Below are positions 8,372 through 16,037 of a DNA stretch of 39,959 nt, piece after piece (the stretch's first letter is position 1; each line of letters begins with the position of its first letter). Location: the NCBI GenBank assembly GCA_947503655.1, contig CANNEP010000021.1, forward strand, positions 1-39,959, read 5' to 3'. Origin of the DNA: an uncultured Microbacterium sp. (lineage in GTDB: Bacteria > Actinomycetota > Actinomycetes > Actinomycetales > Microbacteriaceae). The position numbers and the translations under genes were made by a program. The notes below the pieces were generated by a model. That model saw only the letters and a program-made list of their open reading frames with translations. It did no database searches and was not told where the DNA came from.

Positions 8372-9100
8372 TTACGAGACGACGAGAGCGGTTGCGAGGC
8401 GCTCCAGGTCAGCGTCAGTCACGCCATTTGCCTGCAGAAACGCCGCCGATGATCCGTGCTGGTGCTCAACGCGCGCGAACATCGAGATGAGAAGCTCGGG
8501 CGGCGATGCCGTCGCCTTGTGCGCGGCGATACCAGGAATCGACGCGGGGTCGTGCCCGGCGAACAGGTCGGCGAGGTAGTCCGCACCGAGCAATCGCTGG
8601 GATGCCGAGAAATCGTCGAGAATGGTTGCTCGGTCGACGTCCAGAACATCAAGCATCAGCGCGCTAATAACGCCGGTGCGGTCTTTTCCTGCGGTGCAGT
8701 GCAACAGCACGCCGCGGCTCGCGCCCTGCGCAATCGCCGTCACGGCCGACGCTAACTGGCCGGCAAACGAGTCGACCATGTGGCCATACAACTCATCGAG
8801 CGTGTCGAACGGCAGGTCGCGGAGCTGGTCATCAAATACCGGAATGTGATGCACGGTCAGCTCATCGTGCTGCCAGGCGCCGGGCGTACGGGCGCGTTCG
8901 CCCGAGTCGCGCAGATCAACAATTGTGCGAACACCGGAACCAACAACATCGGTTGTGGCAACGCCCGGCTCGCGCATCGGGGCGGCAGAGCGAAACACCC
9001 GGTCGCCACGCACGTGGCGGCCATCGCGCGTGGTGAAGCCGCCGACGGGGCGGAAGTTGTGCAGCGCGGGCGGTGTCACCAGAGTCTCAGTCATAGTCAT
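8372..9100 (-). CDS. Tyrosine-protein phosphatase family protein, last gene of ABC operon
   Basis: The 242-aa product belongs to the tyrosine/dual-specificity phosphatase superfamily (MptpB-like, Y_phosphatase3). The catalytic loop HCTAGKDRTG is at residues 134-143, with nucleophile Cys135 and Arg141, preceded by RSAAP and TIVDLRDSGE, which are typical of the actinobacterial and fungal SIW14-like enzymes. I chose the ATG at 9100 because the ABC ATPase stop codon overlaps it as ATGA; a longer frame upstream reads back into that gene. Translational coupling to a peptide-type importer suggests the phosphatase acts on, or is controlled with, the imported compound, but the substrate could equally be a protein, a phosphoinositide or a small phosphate ester. 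Confidence 0.88.
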   Translation of the reverse strand: MTMTETLVTPPALHNFRPVGGFTTRDGRHVRGDRVFRSAAPMREPGVATTDVVGSGVRTIVDLRDSGERARTPGAWQHDELTVHHIPVFDDQLRDLPFDTLDELYGHMVDSFAGQLASAVTAIAQGASRGVLLHCTAGKDRTGVISALMLDVLDVDRATILDDFSASQRLLGADYLADLFAGHDPASIPGIAAHKATASPPELLISMFARVEHQHGSSAAFLQANGVTDADLERLATALVVS

Positions 9101-9876
9101 GGGGTGCGGGCCTCTCGGTGGGGCAGAAGGGGAACACTGGCGAGAAGTTCGCGGGTGTAGTCGGCTTGGGGGTTTTCGAGCACATCGCCGACCGGTCCGT
9201 GTTCGACGATACGCCCGGAGCGCATCACGAGCGCGTCTTTGCACAGGCCGTCGACAATGCCGAGGTCGTGCGAAATGACAATCAGGGTGAGTTCTTCGTG
9301 CGCCGCCAGCCGACGCAGCAGCTGCAGCACGTGAGCGCGCACCGACACGTCGAGCGCACTGACCGGCTCATCGGCGATCACCGTCTCTGGTCGTGGGGCC
9401 AGCGCACGGGCAATGGCAACACGCTGCCGCTGGCCCCCGGAGAGCTCCCGCGGCAGACGTTGCGCGAACTCCTCCGGCAACCCGACGGCGGCCAAAAGCT
9501 CGAGGGTGCGGGCGCGGGCATCCCACGTCGGGCACAGCGCCCGCACCGGTTCAGCGATGATGCGCCCGACCGGCATGCGCGGGTTCAACGACGCGAACGG
9601 ATCTTGCAACACGACCTGTACGCGGCGGCGAAACTCCCGCGCGCCCTTGTCGCGACCAACCGGAACTGCCTCGCCACGGTAGCTAATGGTTCCCTTCGTC
9701 GGGCGATTCAGCCCCAACAACATGCGTGCCAGCGTCGTCTTGCCCGACCCGGATTCCCCGATGATTCCGAGATGCCGGCCCGGCTCAACCGTGAGCGAGA
9801 CGCCATCGACGGCCGGCTTTGATGAGCCGGGATACTGCATCGAGACGTTCGCGGCGTCAAACAGGAGCGATGTCAT
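9097..9876 (-). CDS. Peptide/nickel-type ABC transporter ATP-binding protein (OppF/DppF-like)
   Basis: The 259-aa cytoplasmic ATPase has Walker A GESGSGKT (about residues 40-47), the ABC signature LSGGQRQR, Walker B VIADEPVSALD and the switch ISHDLG. The TLARMLLGLNRPTKG stretch after Walker A is typical of the DppF/OppF subunit. It energises import together with its partner ATPase encoded just upstream. It overlaps both neighbours by 4 bp (ATGA), first with the upstream ATPase at 9873-9876 and then with the phosphatase at 9097-9100. The substrate cannot be read from the ATPase. Confidence 0.93.
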   Translation of the reverse strand: MTSLLFDAANVSMQYPGSSKPAVDGVSLTVEPGRHLGIIGESGSGKTTLARMLLGLNRPTKGTISYRGEAVPVGRDKGAREFRRRVQVVLQDPFASLNPRMPVGRIIAEPVRALCPTWDARARTLELLAAVGLPEEFAQRLPRELSGGQRQRVAIARALAPRPETVIADEPVSALDVSVRAHVLQLLRRLAAHEELTLIVISHDLGIVDGLCKDALVMRSGRIVEHGPVGDVLENPQADYTRELLASVPLLPHREARTP

Positions 9877-10679
9877 GCCGCCACCGCGATGCGCTCACGC
9901 GCGGGCTGCCAACTGGTCGCGTAGGCGGCGTCGACGAGACGTGCCGTGTACTCCTCGCGCGGGTTCGTCAGCAACTGCTCCGGGGTTCCGGTTTCCACGA
10001 TGCGGCCCGACTGCATCACCACGATGCGATCGCAGCGCGAAGCCGCGACGGCCATATCGTGTGTGACGAGCAGCACGCCGGCGCCGCTGCGCTCGGTGAG
10101 ATCGCCCATGAGCGCGAGCACCCGCGCCTGCACCGTGACATCGAGCGCCGTCGTCGGCTCGTCAGCGAGGAGGAGCGACGGGCGAGTCGACATCGCCATT
10201 GCGATCATGACGCGCTGACGCTGACCGCCGGAGAGCTCGTGCGGATAACGGCGAATGATGCTTTCGGGGTCGGGCAGGCCCACCATGTCAGCCAGCGCGA
10301 TGGCGGTGCGGCGGGCGGAACCAGGGCGCAGTTGGCCGTGTGCGCGCAGCGGTGAGACGAGGTGGCGACCGATCGTGGTGAGCGGGTCCAGCGCCGTCTG
10401 GGGCTCTTGAAAAACACATCCGACGGTGCGGCCACGGAGCTTGTGGAGGTAGCGGGTCGACGCGCCGATCACCTGGGCGCCCTCGACCGTGATGCTGCCC
10501 GTGGCGCTCGCGGTGGGCGGCAGCAGGCCGAGCGTTGCCAGACACGTGAGTGACTTGCCGGAGCCGGATTCACCGATGAGTCCGACGCGCTCGCCGTGCT
10601 CAACGTGCAGGGAGACGCCGTCGACAACGGTGCGTCGGGCGATCGTGATGGTCAGGTTGTCAATGCTGAGCAGAGTCAT
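9873..10679 (-). CDS. Peptide/nickel-type ABC transporter ATP-binding protein (OppD/DppD-like)
   Basis: The 268-aa ATPase shows Walker A GESGSGKS, the signature LSGGQRQR, Walker B LLLADEPTTALD and VTHDMAV, with VFQEPQTALDPLTTIG as the Q-loop region, all as in OppD/DppD subunits. The C-terminal NPREEYTARLVDA is the usual end of the family, without the long iron-sulfur-binding extension of some OppD proteins. It is the first of two ATPases, so the importer is a heteromeric dipeptide/oligopeptide-type system. ATGA overlaps join it to the permease upstream (10676-10679) and to the second ATPase downstream. Confidence 0.93.
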   Translation of the reverse strand: MTLLSIDNLTITIARRTVVDGVSLHVEHGERVGLIGESGSGKSLTCLATLGLLPPTASATGSITVEGAQVIGASTRYLHKLRGRTVGCVFQEPQTALDPLTTIGRHLVSPLRAHGQLRPGSARRTAIALADMVGLPDPESIIRRYPHELSGGQRQRVMIAMAMSTRPSLLLADEPTTALDVTVQARVLALMGDLTERSGAGVLLVTHDMAVAASRCDRIVVMQSGRIVETGTPEQLLTNPREEYTARLVDAAYATSWQPARERIAVAA

Positions 10680-11548
10680 GCGGGCACCTTCTCGGTTGCG
10701 GGGGCGGATGCGGGAGTGGGGCGCGGCGTGGCCCGCGCGGTGTTTTCGAGAGCGTCACGCAGGGCATCACCGATGAGGGCGAAGCCGATGACGAGCGTGG
10801 TGATGGCGATGCTGGGGGCAATGAGAACTTCGGGGCGCACCAATACTTGGGACTGCAGGTCGGAGAGCGTGCGGCCCCACGACGCGGTGGGCGGTGGCGT
10901 GCCGAAACCGAGGTACGACAGGCCCGCCTCGGCGAGAGCGGCCACCGACAGAATCTGGGTGGCGCGCACGAGAAGTGTGGGCGCCACATTCGGAAGCAAA
11001 TGTGAGAACACAATGCCCATGGTTCCCACGCCGCCCGCTCTCGCCAGCGTCACGTAGTCAGACGCGAGAACACCGCGCAGTTCGGAGACCATCGTGCGGG
11101 CGACCACGACGCTACTACCGAGGCCGATCGCGATGGAGGAAGTCCAGATGCTGGCGCCGTACGAAGTCACCAAAATGATGGCCAGCACGAGCGTCGGGAA
11201 GGCGATCGCGATGTCGATGCCGCGTTCCATGACACCCGAGGTGCGGCGCGGAGCCAGCGCCGTCATGAGGGCGAGCGGAACCCCGACAACGATGGCAACG
11301 ACGGTTGCGAGAACGGTGGCAAGCATGGTCGCTTGAGCTCCGGCGAGCAGGATGCTGAACAGGTCACGCCCGCCCGCATCGGTGCCGAGCCAGTGCTCAG
11401 GTGATGGCGGTAGCCAACGGTCGAGGGGTTCGAAGGTGGTCGGGTTATGGGGCGTCCAGAACAGCGACACGATCGCGGCGAAGGCGGGCACGGCGACGAG
11501 AGCGAGGCCAACGATGCCCAGCGGGTGGCGGAGAAAGCGGCGAATCAT
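10676..11548 (-). CDS. ABC transporter permease (OppC/DppC-like)
   Basis: The 290-aa integral membrane subunit has an N-terminal helix (IVGLALVAVPAFAAIV), the HWLGTDAGGRDLFS motif that is diagnostic of DppC/OppC permeases, and four to five further helices including the inner-membrane coupling loop around LRGVLASDYVTLARAGG. The length fits the family. It pairs with the permease encoded immediately upstream to form the channel. Both junctions are ATGA overlaps. Substrate specificity is set by the binding protein, not this subunit. Confidence 0.93.
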   Translation of the reverse strand: MIRRFLRHPLGIVGLALVAVPAFAAIVSLFWTPHNPTTFEPLDRWLPPSPEHWLGTDAGGRDLFSILLAGAQATMLATVLATVVAIVVGVPLALMTALAPRRTSGVMERGIDIAIAFPTLVLAIILVTSYGASIWTSSIAIGLGSSVVVARTMVSELRGVLASDYVTLARAGGVGTMGIVFSHLLPNVAPTLLVRATQILSVAALAEAGLSYLGFGTPPPTASWGRTLSDLQSQVLVRPEVLIAPSIAITTLVIGFALIGDALRDALENTARATPRPTPASAPATEKVPA

Positions 11549-12552
11549 GAGGCGCTCCGAACGCGAGGATCAAGCACGCGGGAGAGCGTGGTGAGAACAA
11601 CGGTGGTGATCATCACGAGGGCGGTAAGCACGAACAGGGTGCTCTGAATCGACGTGATGTCGCGGTTTCCGACGTCGCTGAGCAGCATGCCACCGACGCC
11701 GGGGAGCGCGAAAATCTGCTCGACGATGACGGAGCCCATCAGAATGCCCGCGATCTCCAGACCGATGATGCCGAGCAGGGGGAGTGCCGCGTTGCGGGCG
11801 CCATGGCGAACGAGTACTGCGCGTAGCGGCCAGCCCTGAGCGAGCCCGGTGCGAACCCAGTCCTTCAGCAGGATGTCGATCGTGACGCTACGGACGAACC
11901 GCACCAGCACGGCTGATTGTCCGATCGCAATGGCGGTGGCCGGCAGGATCAGCGAACGCAACGCCTCCATCGGGTCAGCCCAGCGGTCGGCAGGGAAGCC
12001 CTGCACGGGAAAGAGCCGCGTCGGCAGCGCGACAAGGAGCACGAGCGCGAGGCCGAGCACGAACGTGGGGATCGCTGCGGAGAGCTGGCTGAGCCCCGTG
12101 ATCACGCGGCCGAATGCGCTGTCGCGGTAGATGGCGGCGATCACGCCGACCGGAACCGCGATGACAATGCTGAGGATGAGCGCGAGGATGCCGAGCGGAA
12201 CCGTGACCTGCAGCTTTTCGCCGAGTTCGGCCGCCACCGAGCGGCCATCGAGGGCGCTCGTGCCGAGGTCGCCGGTGAGTACGCCGCCGAACCAATCCAG
12301 ATACTGCTCCCAAATCGGGCGGTTAAGGCCCATCTGCTGGCGCAACGCCTCGATTTGCTCGGGGGTGGCGTCAACGCCGCCGAGAACGGCGGCCTGGTCG
12401 CCGGGAAGGATGGCCAAGAATCCGAAGATGGCCATGCTCGCCACCACGAGGGAGGCGATCAGAACGATCGCCTCCCCCGCGATGTAGCGAGCCGTGCGCT
12501 GGGCGCGGATCATGGTTCCGCGCCCAGACGGTGCCGCCGTGAGGGTCATCAC
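11545..12552 (-). CDS. ABC transporter permease (OppB/DppB-like)
   Basis: The 335-aa protein has the OppB/DppB pattern: a first helix, the LGLNRPIWEQYLDW motif, the GDLGTSALDGRSV motif, then five helices, with the coupling-helix region VRFVRSVTIDILLKDWVRTG and a GSVIVEQIFALPGVGGML ending. It has a slightly extended N-terminus (MMTLTAAPSGRGTM), and the second in-frame Met could be the true start, but the first keeps the ATGA overlap with the binding-protein stop and is preferred. It forms the channel with the DppC-like protein encoded next. Confidence 0.93.
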   Translation of the reverse strand: MMTLTAAPSGRGTMIRAQRTARYIAGEAIVLIASLVVASMAIFGFLAILPGDQAAVLGGVDATPEQIEALRQQMGLNRPIWEQYLDWFGGVLTGDLGTSALDGRSVAAELGEKLQVTVPLGILALILSIVIAVPVGVIAAIYRDSAFGRVITGLSQLSAAIPTFVLGLALVLLVALPTRLFPVQGFPADRWADPMEALRSLILPATAIAIGQSAVLVRFVRSVTIDILLKDWVRTGLAQGWPLRAVLVRHGARNAALPLLGIIGLEIAGILMGSVIVEQIFALPGVGGMLLSDVGNRDITSIQSTLFVLTALVMITTVVLTTLSRVLDPRVRSAS

Positions 12553-14069
12553 TCGGCGATCGTGATGCCCGAAACCGGGAAGTTGGTCGAGTTGCGGTCG
12601 ACCGCGAAGCCCGCAACGTCGGCGCCGGCGACGATGATGTTCTTCGGCGAGTACAGCCAGTCGCTCGCCGAGTCTTCGGCAACCAGGGTGACTGCCTCAC
12701 GCATGGCTTCGTCGCGCTCGTCTTCGGTGAGCGCGGTGCGAGCGTCAGCGATCAGACCCTGAACCTTGGCGTTGTCGTAGCTCCAGTAGTAGTTCGGGTT
12801 GGCGTAGTACGTTGCCGTCGCCGGGTCGACGTGCAGCACCATCGTCAGCTCAAACTTCTTGTTCGTGTAGACGTCTTCCAACCAGGTCGCGAACTCGACG
12901 GTTTCGATCTTTACGTCAACGCCGACTTCGGCGAGCTCTGCCGCGATGAACTCGGTGATGATGGTGTCGTACGTGTTCGAGACCGTCAGCGTCAGTTCGA
13001 GGTCTTCGTAGCCGGCCTCCTTGAGGAGCTTCTTCGCCTCTGCGGTGTCGAACGCGGCCGTGTCGGTCGCGTCAACGTGCCACGTGTCACTCGGAACCGT
13101 AATGGTTCCGACTTCGAGCGCCTGGCCGCCGAGAACCTCAATGAGCTCGCTCTTATCGATCGAGCGGCGGATAGCCTCGCGAACGCGCTGATCCTTGAGC
13201 GGCTCGACGGTGTGGTTGAAGCCGAGCGTCATCCAGCTCGTCGACTCGCCCTCGGCCACCTGGAACGCGTTATCGGCGACCAACAGGTCGGTTGTTTCGG
13301 GCGAGGCACCGACGAGAACGTCGAGCTCGCCACCGCGGAGTGCGGTCGCCGCCGTCGCCTCGTCAGCGATGTAGTGGAAGACGACTCCGCCGTTGCTCGG
13401 CGCGTCGCCCCAGTAGTCCGCGAACGGCTCGAGCGAGAGCGTTGCGCCGCGGTTCCACTGGCCGAGAGTGTACGGGCCGGTGCCATTCGTTGCCGATGCG
13501 AGGTCAACCGTCGAGGTCTGCGAAGTGATGTAGCCCGCACCCGTGGTAAGGGTCTCGAGGAAGTTAATGTCGCGTTCGGCGAGCACGATTTCGACGGTGC
13601 TGTCGTCGGTCGCGGTCACCGACACGACGCCGGTCATGCGCTTGGCATCAGGGTTCTTGGAGTCATCAGCGCTCGCGGCGGTGAGCGAAGCGACCACATC
13701 ATCCATGGTCATCGGGGTGCCGTCGTGGAAAACAACGCCATCGCGCACCGTGAAGGTGTAGGTGAGTCCGTCTTCCGAGACCTCCCACTCCGTCGCCAGT
13801 GCCGGAACAATGGTGCGGTCTTCGGTGAGGCCGACGAGGCCCTGGTAGACGTTGCCGCGCATGACCTGAACGAGGCCAGCGCCCGATGTCGTGGTGACGT
13901 CGAGGCTCGTCGGCTCGAGCCCAACACGGATGTCGACGATCGCGGTGGGATCAGCAGCCGCGGCGGGTGCCGAGGTCTCGGGGGCCGCGTCGTTTGCGGG
14001 GGAGGTGGAGCAGCCGGCGAGCAAGACACCGCTCAAGGCCAGGGCGGTGAACGCAACAGATCTGCGCAT
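12549..14069 (-). CDS. ABC transporter substrate-binding lipoprotein, family 5 (peptide/nickel type)
   Basis: The 506-aa product is the extracytoplasmic binding protein of the importer. It begins MRRSVAFTALALSGVLLAGC, a lipoprotein signal with Cys20 as the anchor. The start at 14069 follows an AAAGG ribosome-binding site; the longer frame to 14111 has no signal peptide at its N-terminus. Family 5 landmarks are LVGLTEDRTIVPALATEW, YTFTVRDGVVFHDGTPMT and VREAIRRSIDKSELI. Known family members bind peptides, nickel chelates, glutathione, opines or oligosaccharides, so the ligand is open. It heads a six-gene operon and faces the GntR regulator gene across a palindromic operator. Confidence 0.93.
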   Translation of the reverse strand: MRRSVAFTALALSGVLLAGCSTSPANDAAPETSAPAAAADPTAIVDIRVGLEPTSLDVTTTSGAGLVQVMRGNVYQGLVGLTEDRTIVPALATEWEVSEDGLTYTFTVRDGVVFHDGTPMTMDDVVASLTAASADDSKNPDAKRMTGVVSVTATDDSTVEIVLAERDINFLETLTTGAGYITSQTSTVDLASATNGTGPYTLGQWNRGATLSLEPFADYWGDAPSNGGVVFHYIADEATAATALRGGELDVLVGASPETTDLLVADNAFQVAEGESTSWMTLGFNHTVEPLKDQRVREAIRRSIDKSELIEVLGGQALEVGTITVPSDTWHVDATDTAAFDTAEAKKLLKEAGYEDLELTLTVSNTYDTIITEFIAAELAEVGVDVKIETVEFATWLEDVYTNKKFELTMVLHVDPATATYYANPNYYWSYDNAKVQGLIADARTALTEDERDEAMREAVTLVAEDSASDWLYSPKNIIVAGADVAGFAVDRNSTNFPVSGITIAE

Positions 14070-14121
14070 GGAATACCTTTCTGTTGTGGGGATTGCATCG
14101 CAACCCCTCACATGCTGTGCA

Positions 14122-14145
14122 GGACATCTATATGTCTAGATGTCC
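14122..14145. promoter_or_regulatory. Overlapping palindromic operators between ABC operon and gntR
   Basis: GGACATCTA at 14122-14130 and TAGATGTCC at 14137-14145 form a perfect 9-bp inverted repeat around TATGTC. Nested in it are GACAT-N4-ATGTC (14123-14136) and the GntR-like half-site pattern GTCTAGAT. On the minus strand TATAGA inside the palindrome could be the -10 of the ABC operon, so binding here would repress that operon and probably the gntR gene, whose GTG start is only 25 bases away. Confidence 0.7.
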
Positions 14146-14170
14146 TTTGTGACGCGAAAGGGAGTGGCAG

Positions 14171-14992
14171 GTGAACGAGCGGCAAAGTGCCCGTGACTCA
14201 GCGCTGTCTGGCTTGCCGGTTTACCGTCGTATTGCCGCCGAGCTGTGGCAAGAGATTCAAGACGGCACGTTGCCCGCTGGCACCCGACTTCCCAACGAAA
14301 ACGAGCTGGCCGCGCGATTCGGTGTGACGCGCCTCACGCTTCGGCAGGGCATCGTCGAGCTACAGCGCCTGGGCGCGGTGGAGATTCGCCGCGGTGTCGG
14401 CACGTTTGTCACGTCACCGCCCGACCTCGTTGAGATCGTTGCGAGCTTGCCCGTTGCCCGCCAGTCATCTGACTCGCTGGCGGACGCGCTTGACCTCAGC
14501 CTGCCGCCGGTCTCTGCCCGCCCCGTGCGCCAGGTCGATGAGGTCGTGCTGCACGCGGGCCCCGCAACAGAACCGTTGCCCGACGATATCGTGGCCGGCC
14601 TCGGAGTACCCCTGGCGGAGCTGCGCCGCCTCGACACCGTCATGATTCACGGCGGTCGCCGCTGGATCACCAACAGCTATTGGTACCCCGAGCGCCTCGG
14701 CGACGTTGAAGCCCTGGTTGCCGAGCACGGCCTCGTCGTGCGCGGTCTCGTCGAGGGTCTCGGCCTCGAACTGCGTTACCTGTGGCGCGCGTTTAGTGCA
14801 GTTGGAGCCGACTTTGCCGACGCCGACGCCCTCGGTGTGCCCACCGGTACGGCCCTACTAGTGCGAGATGGCGTCACCGCCGATACCGCGGGCCGCCCGG
14901 TGTTCTATGTGCGTCGTCGTCTGCGGGGCGACGAAGCCAAGTTCGTGCTGCGCTACGACACCGAATCCGTCACCCCCGACGACGATCTCTGA
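14171..14992 (+). CDS. GntR-family transcriptional regulator (HutC/UTRA type)
   Basis: The 273-aa protein has an N-terminal winged helix (ELAARFGVTRLTLRQGIVEL, then RRGVGTFVT) and a C-terminal UTRA-type ligand domain, the HutC/FarR arrangement. The GTG start at 14171 follows GGGAG at a good distance. It is divergent from the binding-protein operon and separated from it by an operator-like palindrome, so it is the probable local repressor, released by the imported compound or a metabolite. The ligand domain should report on the transported substrate. It ends just before a hairpin shared with the convergent metallophosphoesterase gene. Confidence 0.92.
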   Translation: MNERQSARDSALSGLPVYRRIAAELWQEIQDGTLPAGTRLPNENELAARFGVTRLTLRQGIVELQRLGAVEIRRGVGTFVTSPPDLVEIVASLPVARQSSDSLADALDLSLPPVSARPVRQVDEVVLHAGPATEPLPDDIVAGLGVPLAELRRLDTVMIHGGRRWITNSYWYPERLGDVEALVAEHGLVVRGLVEGLGLELRYLWRAFSAVGADFADADALGVPTGTALLVRDGVTADTAGRPVFYVRRRLRGDEAKFVLRYDTESVTPDDDL

Positions 14993-15002
14993 CCTGCCGT
15001 CA

Positions 15003-15047
15003 TGGTTCCGCCCCACGCGTGTGGCGCGCGTGGGTGGGGCGGAACCA
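15003..15047. terminator. Bidirectional hairpin made of an inverted pair of the TGGTTCCG octamer
   Basis: TGGTTCCGCCCCAC at 15003-15016 is perfectly complementary to GTGGGGCGGAACCA at 15034-15047. It fills the gap between the convergent gntR gene (ends 14992) and metallophosphoesterase gene (ends 15053). Inner bases (CCCACGCG and CGCGTGGG) allow an alternative pairing. There is no T-run. The outer 8 bp of each arm are the octamer that recurs through the window. Confidence 0.65.
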
Positions 15048-15052
15048 GGGGC

Positions 15053-15937
15053 TCACTTTGCGGGGCGGCCGGCGGCTGCAATGATGCGGGCGACGATATC
15101 GCGGTCGTAGCGGAACACTTCGGGCGTCGGTTCGTGACGCTCGACAAACGGAACCACGCGGGTGCGCGCGTCGCGGATCTCAATGACCGCGCCACCAAAA
15201 GCAAGCTCGGCTGATTCTTCTGCCGGGTCGTCGAGCGAGCGGGCAATGTTGGCGACACCCGCGGCGACGACCACCGGAATGCCGTTGATCGTTTCGACGA
15301 TCGGGTGGTGGTAGTGGCCGCTCAGCACGGCGCGCACGTCAGAACCGGTAATGATCTGGATGAACTCATCGGCGTCAGCGGGGTCAAGGGCGAGCGCCTG
15401 CAGCAGGTCGGTTTGCGCGTCTACCGGGGCGTGGTGCATCACAATGACGGTGCCGTTTTCAGCAGGAGTCGCGAGGGTTTCGCGGAGGAACGTGAGTTGC
15501 TCGGGTTCGATGTCGCCATAGCCGCGTGCGGGCACCGAGCTGTCGAGCACGATGACGCGCCAGCCGTTACTCTCGGCCACCGATGCGACTGGGCGGGCGG
15601 GGTCGACGCCGGGAAGTGCGTGCTCGTCGGCGTCGGGCTGTCCGCCGCCGAGCGCCTCGCGAAAAGCTTCGCGCCGATCATGGTTGCCCATCGTGAACAC
15701 CGTGCGAGCGCCGCGCTCACGGGCCCAATCGCCCATCATCGTGCGAGCACGCTGGTACGACTCGATGGTTCCGTCTTCGCTTACGTCACCGGCGACAACC
15801 ACAAGGTCAAAGGTCTGCTCGGCGACGTGCGCGAGCGCGGCCGTCAGTTGGGCTGCCGTGTCGACCGTGTCATAGTGGCGAGCATCATCGCCGAAGAGGT
15901 GCGTATCGGTGAGGTGCAGGATGCGAAGGGTATTCAT
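15053..15937 (-). CDS. Metallophosphoesterase (class III cyclic-nucleotide phosphodiesterase-like)
   Basis: The 294-aa protein carries the full calcineurin-like motif set in order: LTDTHLF (Asp11, His13), VVAGDVSEDG, TMGNHDRREAF, MHHAPVD and LSGHYHHP, so both metal sites look intact. The arrangement and length resemble CpdA/Icc-type enzymes that hydrolyse cAMP or other phosphodiesters. No signal peptide is seen, so the enzyme is likely cytoplasmic. It stands alone, convergent with gntR and 100 bases downstream of the acyltransferase stop. Substrate is not determined; cAMP is possible but many relatives have other substrates. Confidence 0.9.
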   Translation of the reverse strand: MNTLRILHLTDTHLFGDDARHYDTVDTAAQLTAALAHVAEQTFDLVVVAGDVSEDGTIESYQRARTMMGDWARERGARTVFTMGNHDRREAFREALGGGQPDADEHALPGVDPARPVASVAESNGWRVIVLDSSVPARGYGDIEPEQLTFLRETLATPAENGTVIVMHHAPVDAQTDLLQALALDPADADEFIQIITGSDVRAVLSGHYHHPIVETINGIPVVVAAGVANIARSLDDPAEESAELAFGGAVIEIRDARTRVVPFVERHEPTPEVFRYDRDIVARIIAAAGRPAK

Positions 15938-16037
15938 CGGGCTACCGTCTCGGACTTTGGTTAATGGATGGCGACATTAACGCAAAGATTAGCGGGCGCG
16001 GCGTTGCGCATGGGGCCCCGGGGTCTCGTTGACGGTG

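Noticed and set aside
12831..14174. 447-codon plus-strand frame opposite the binding-protein gene, running into the gntR promoter
   Set aside because: Antisense shadow; it would also cross the divergent operator.
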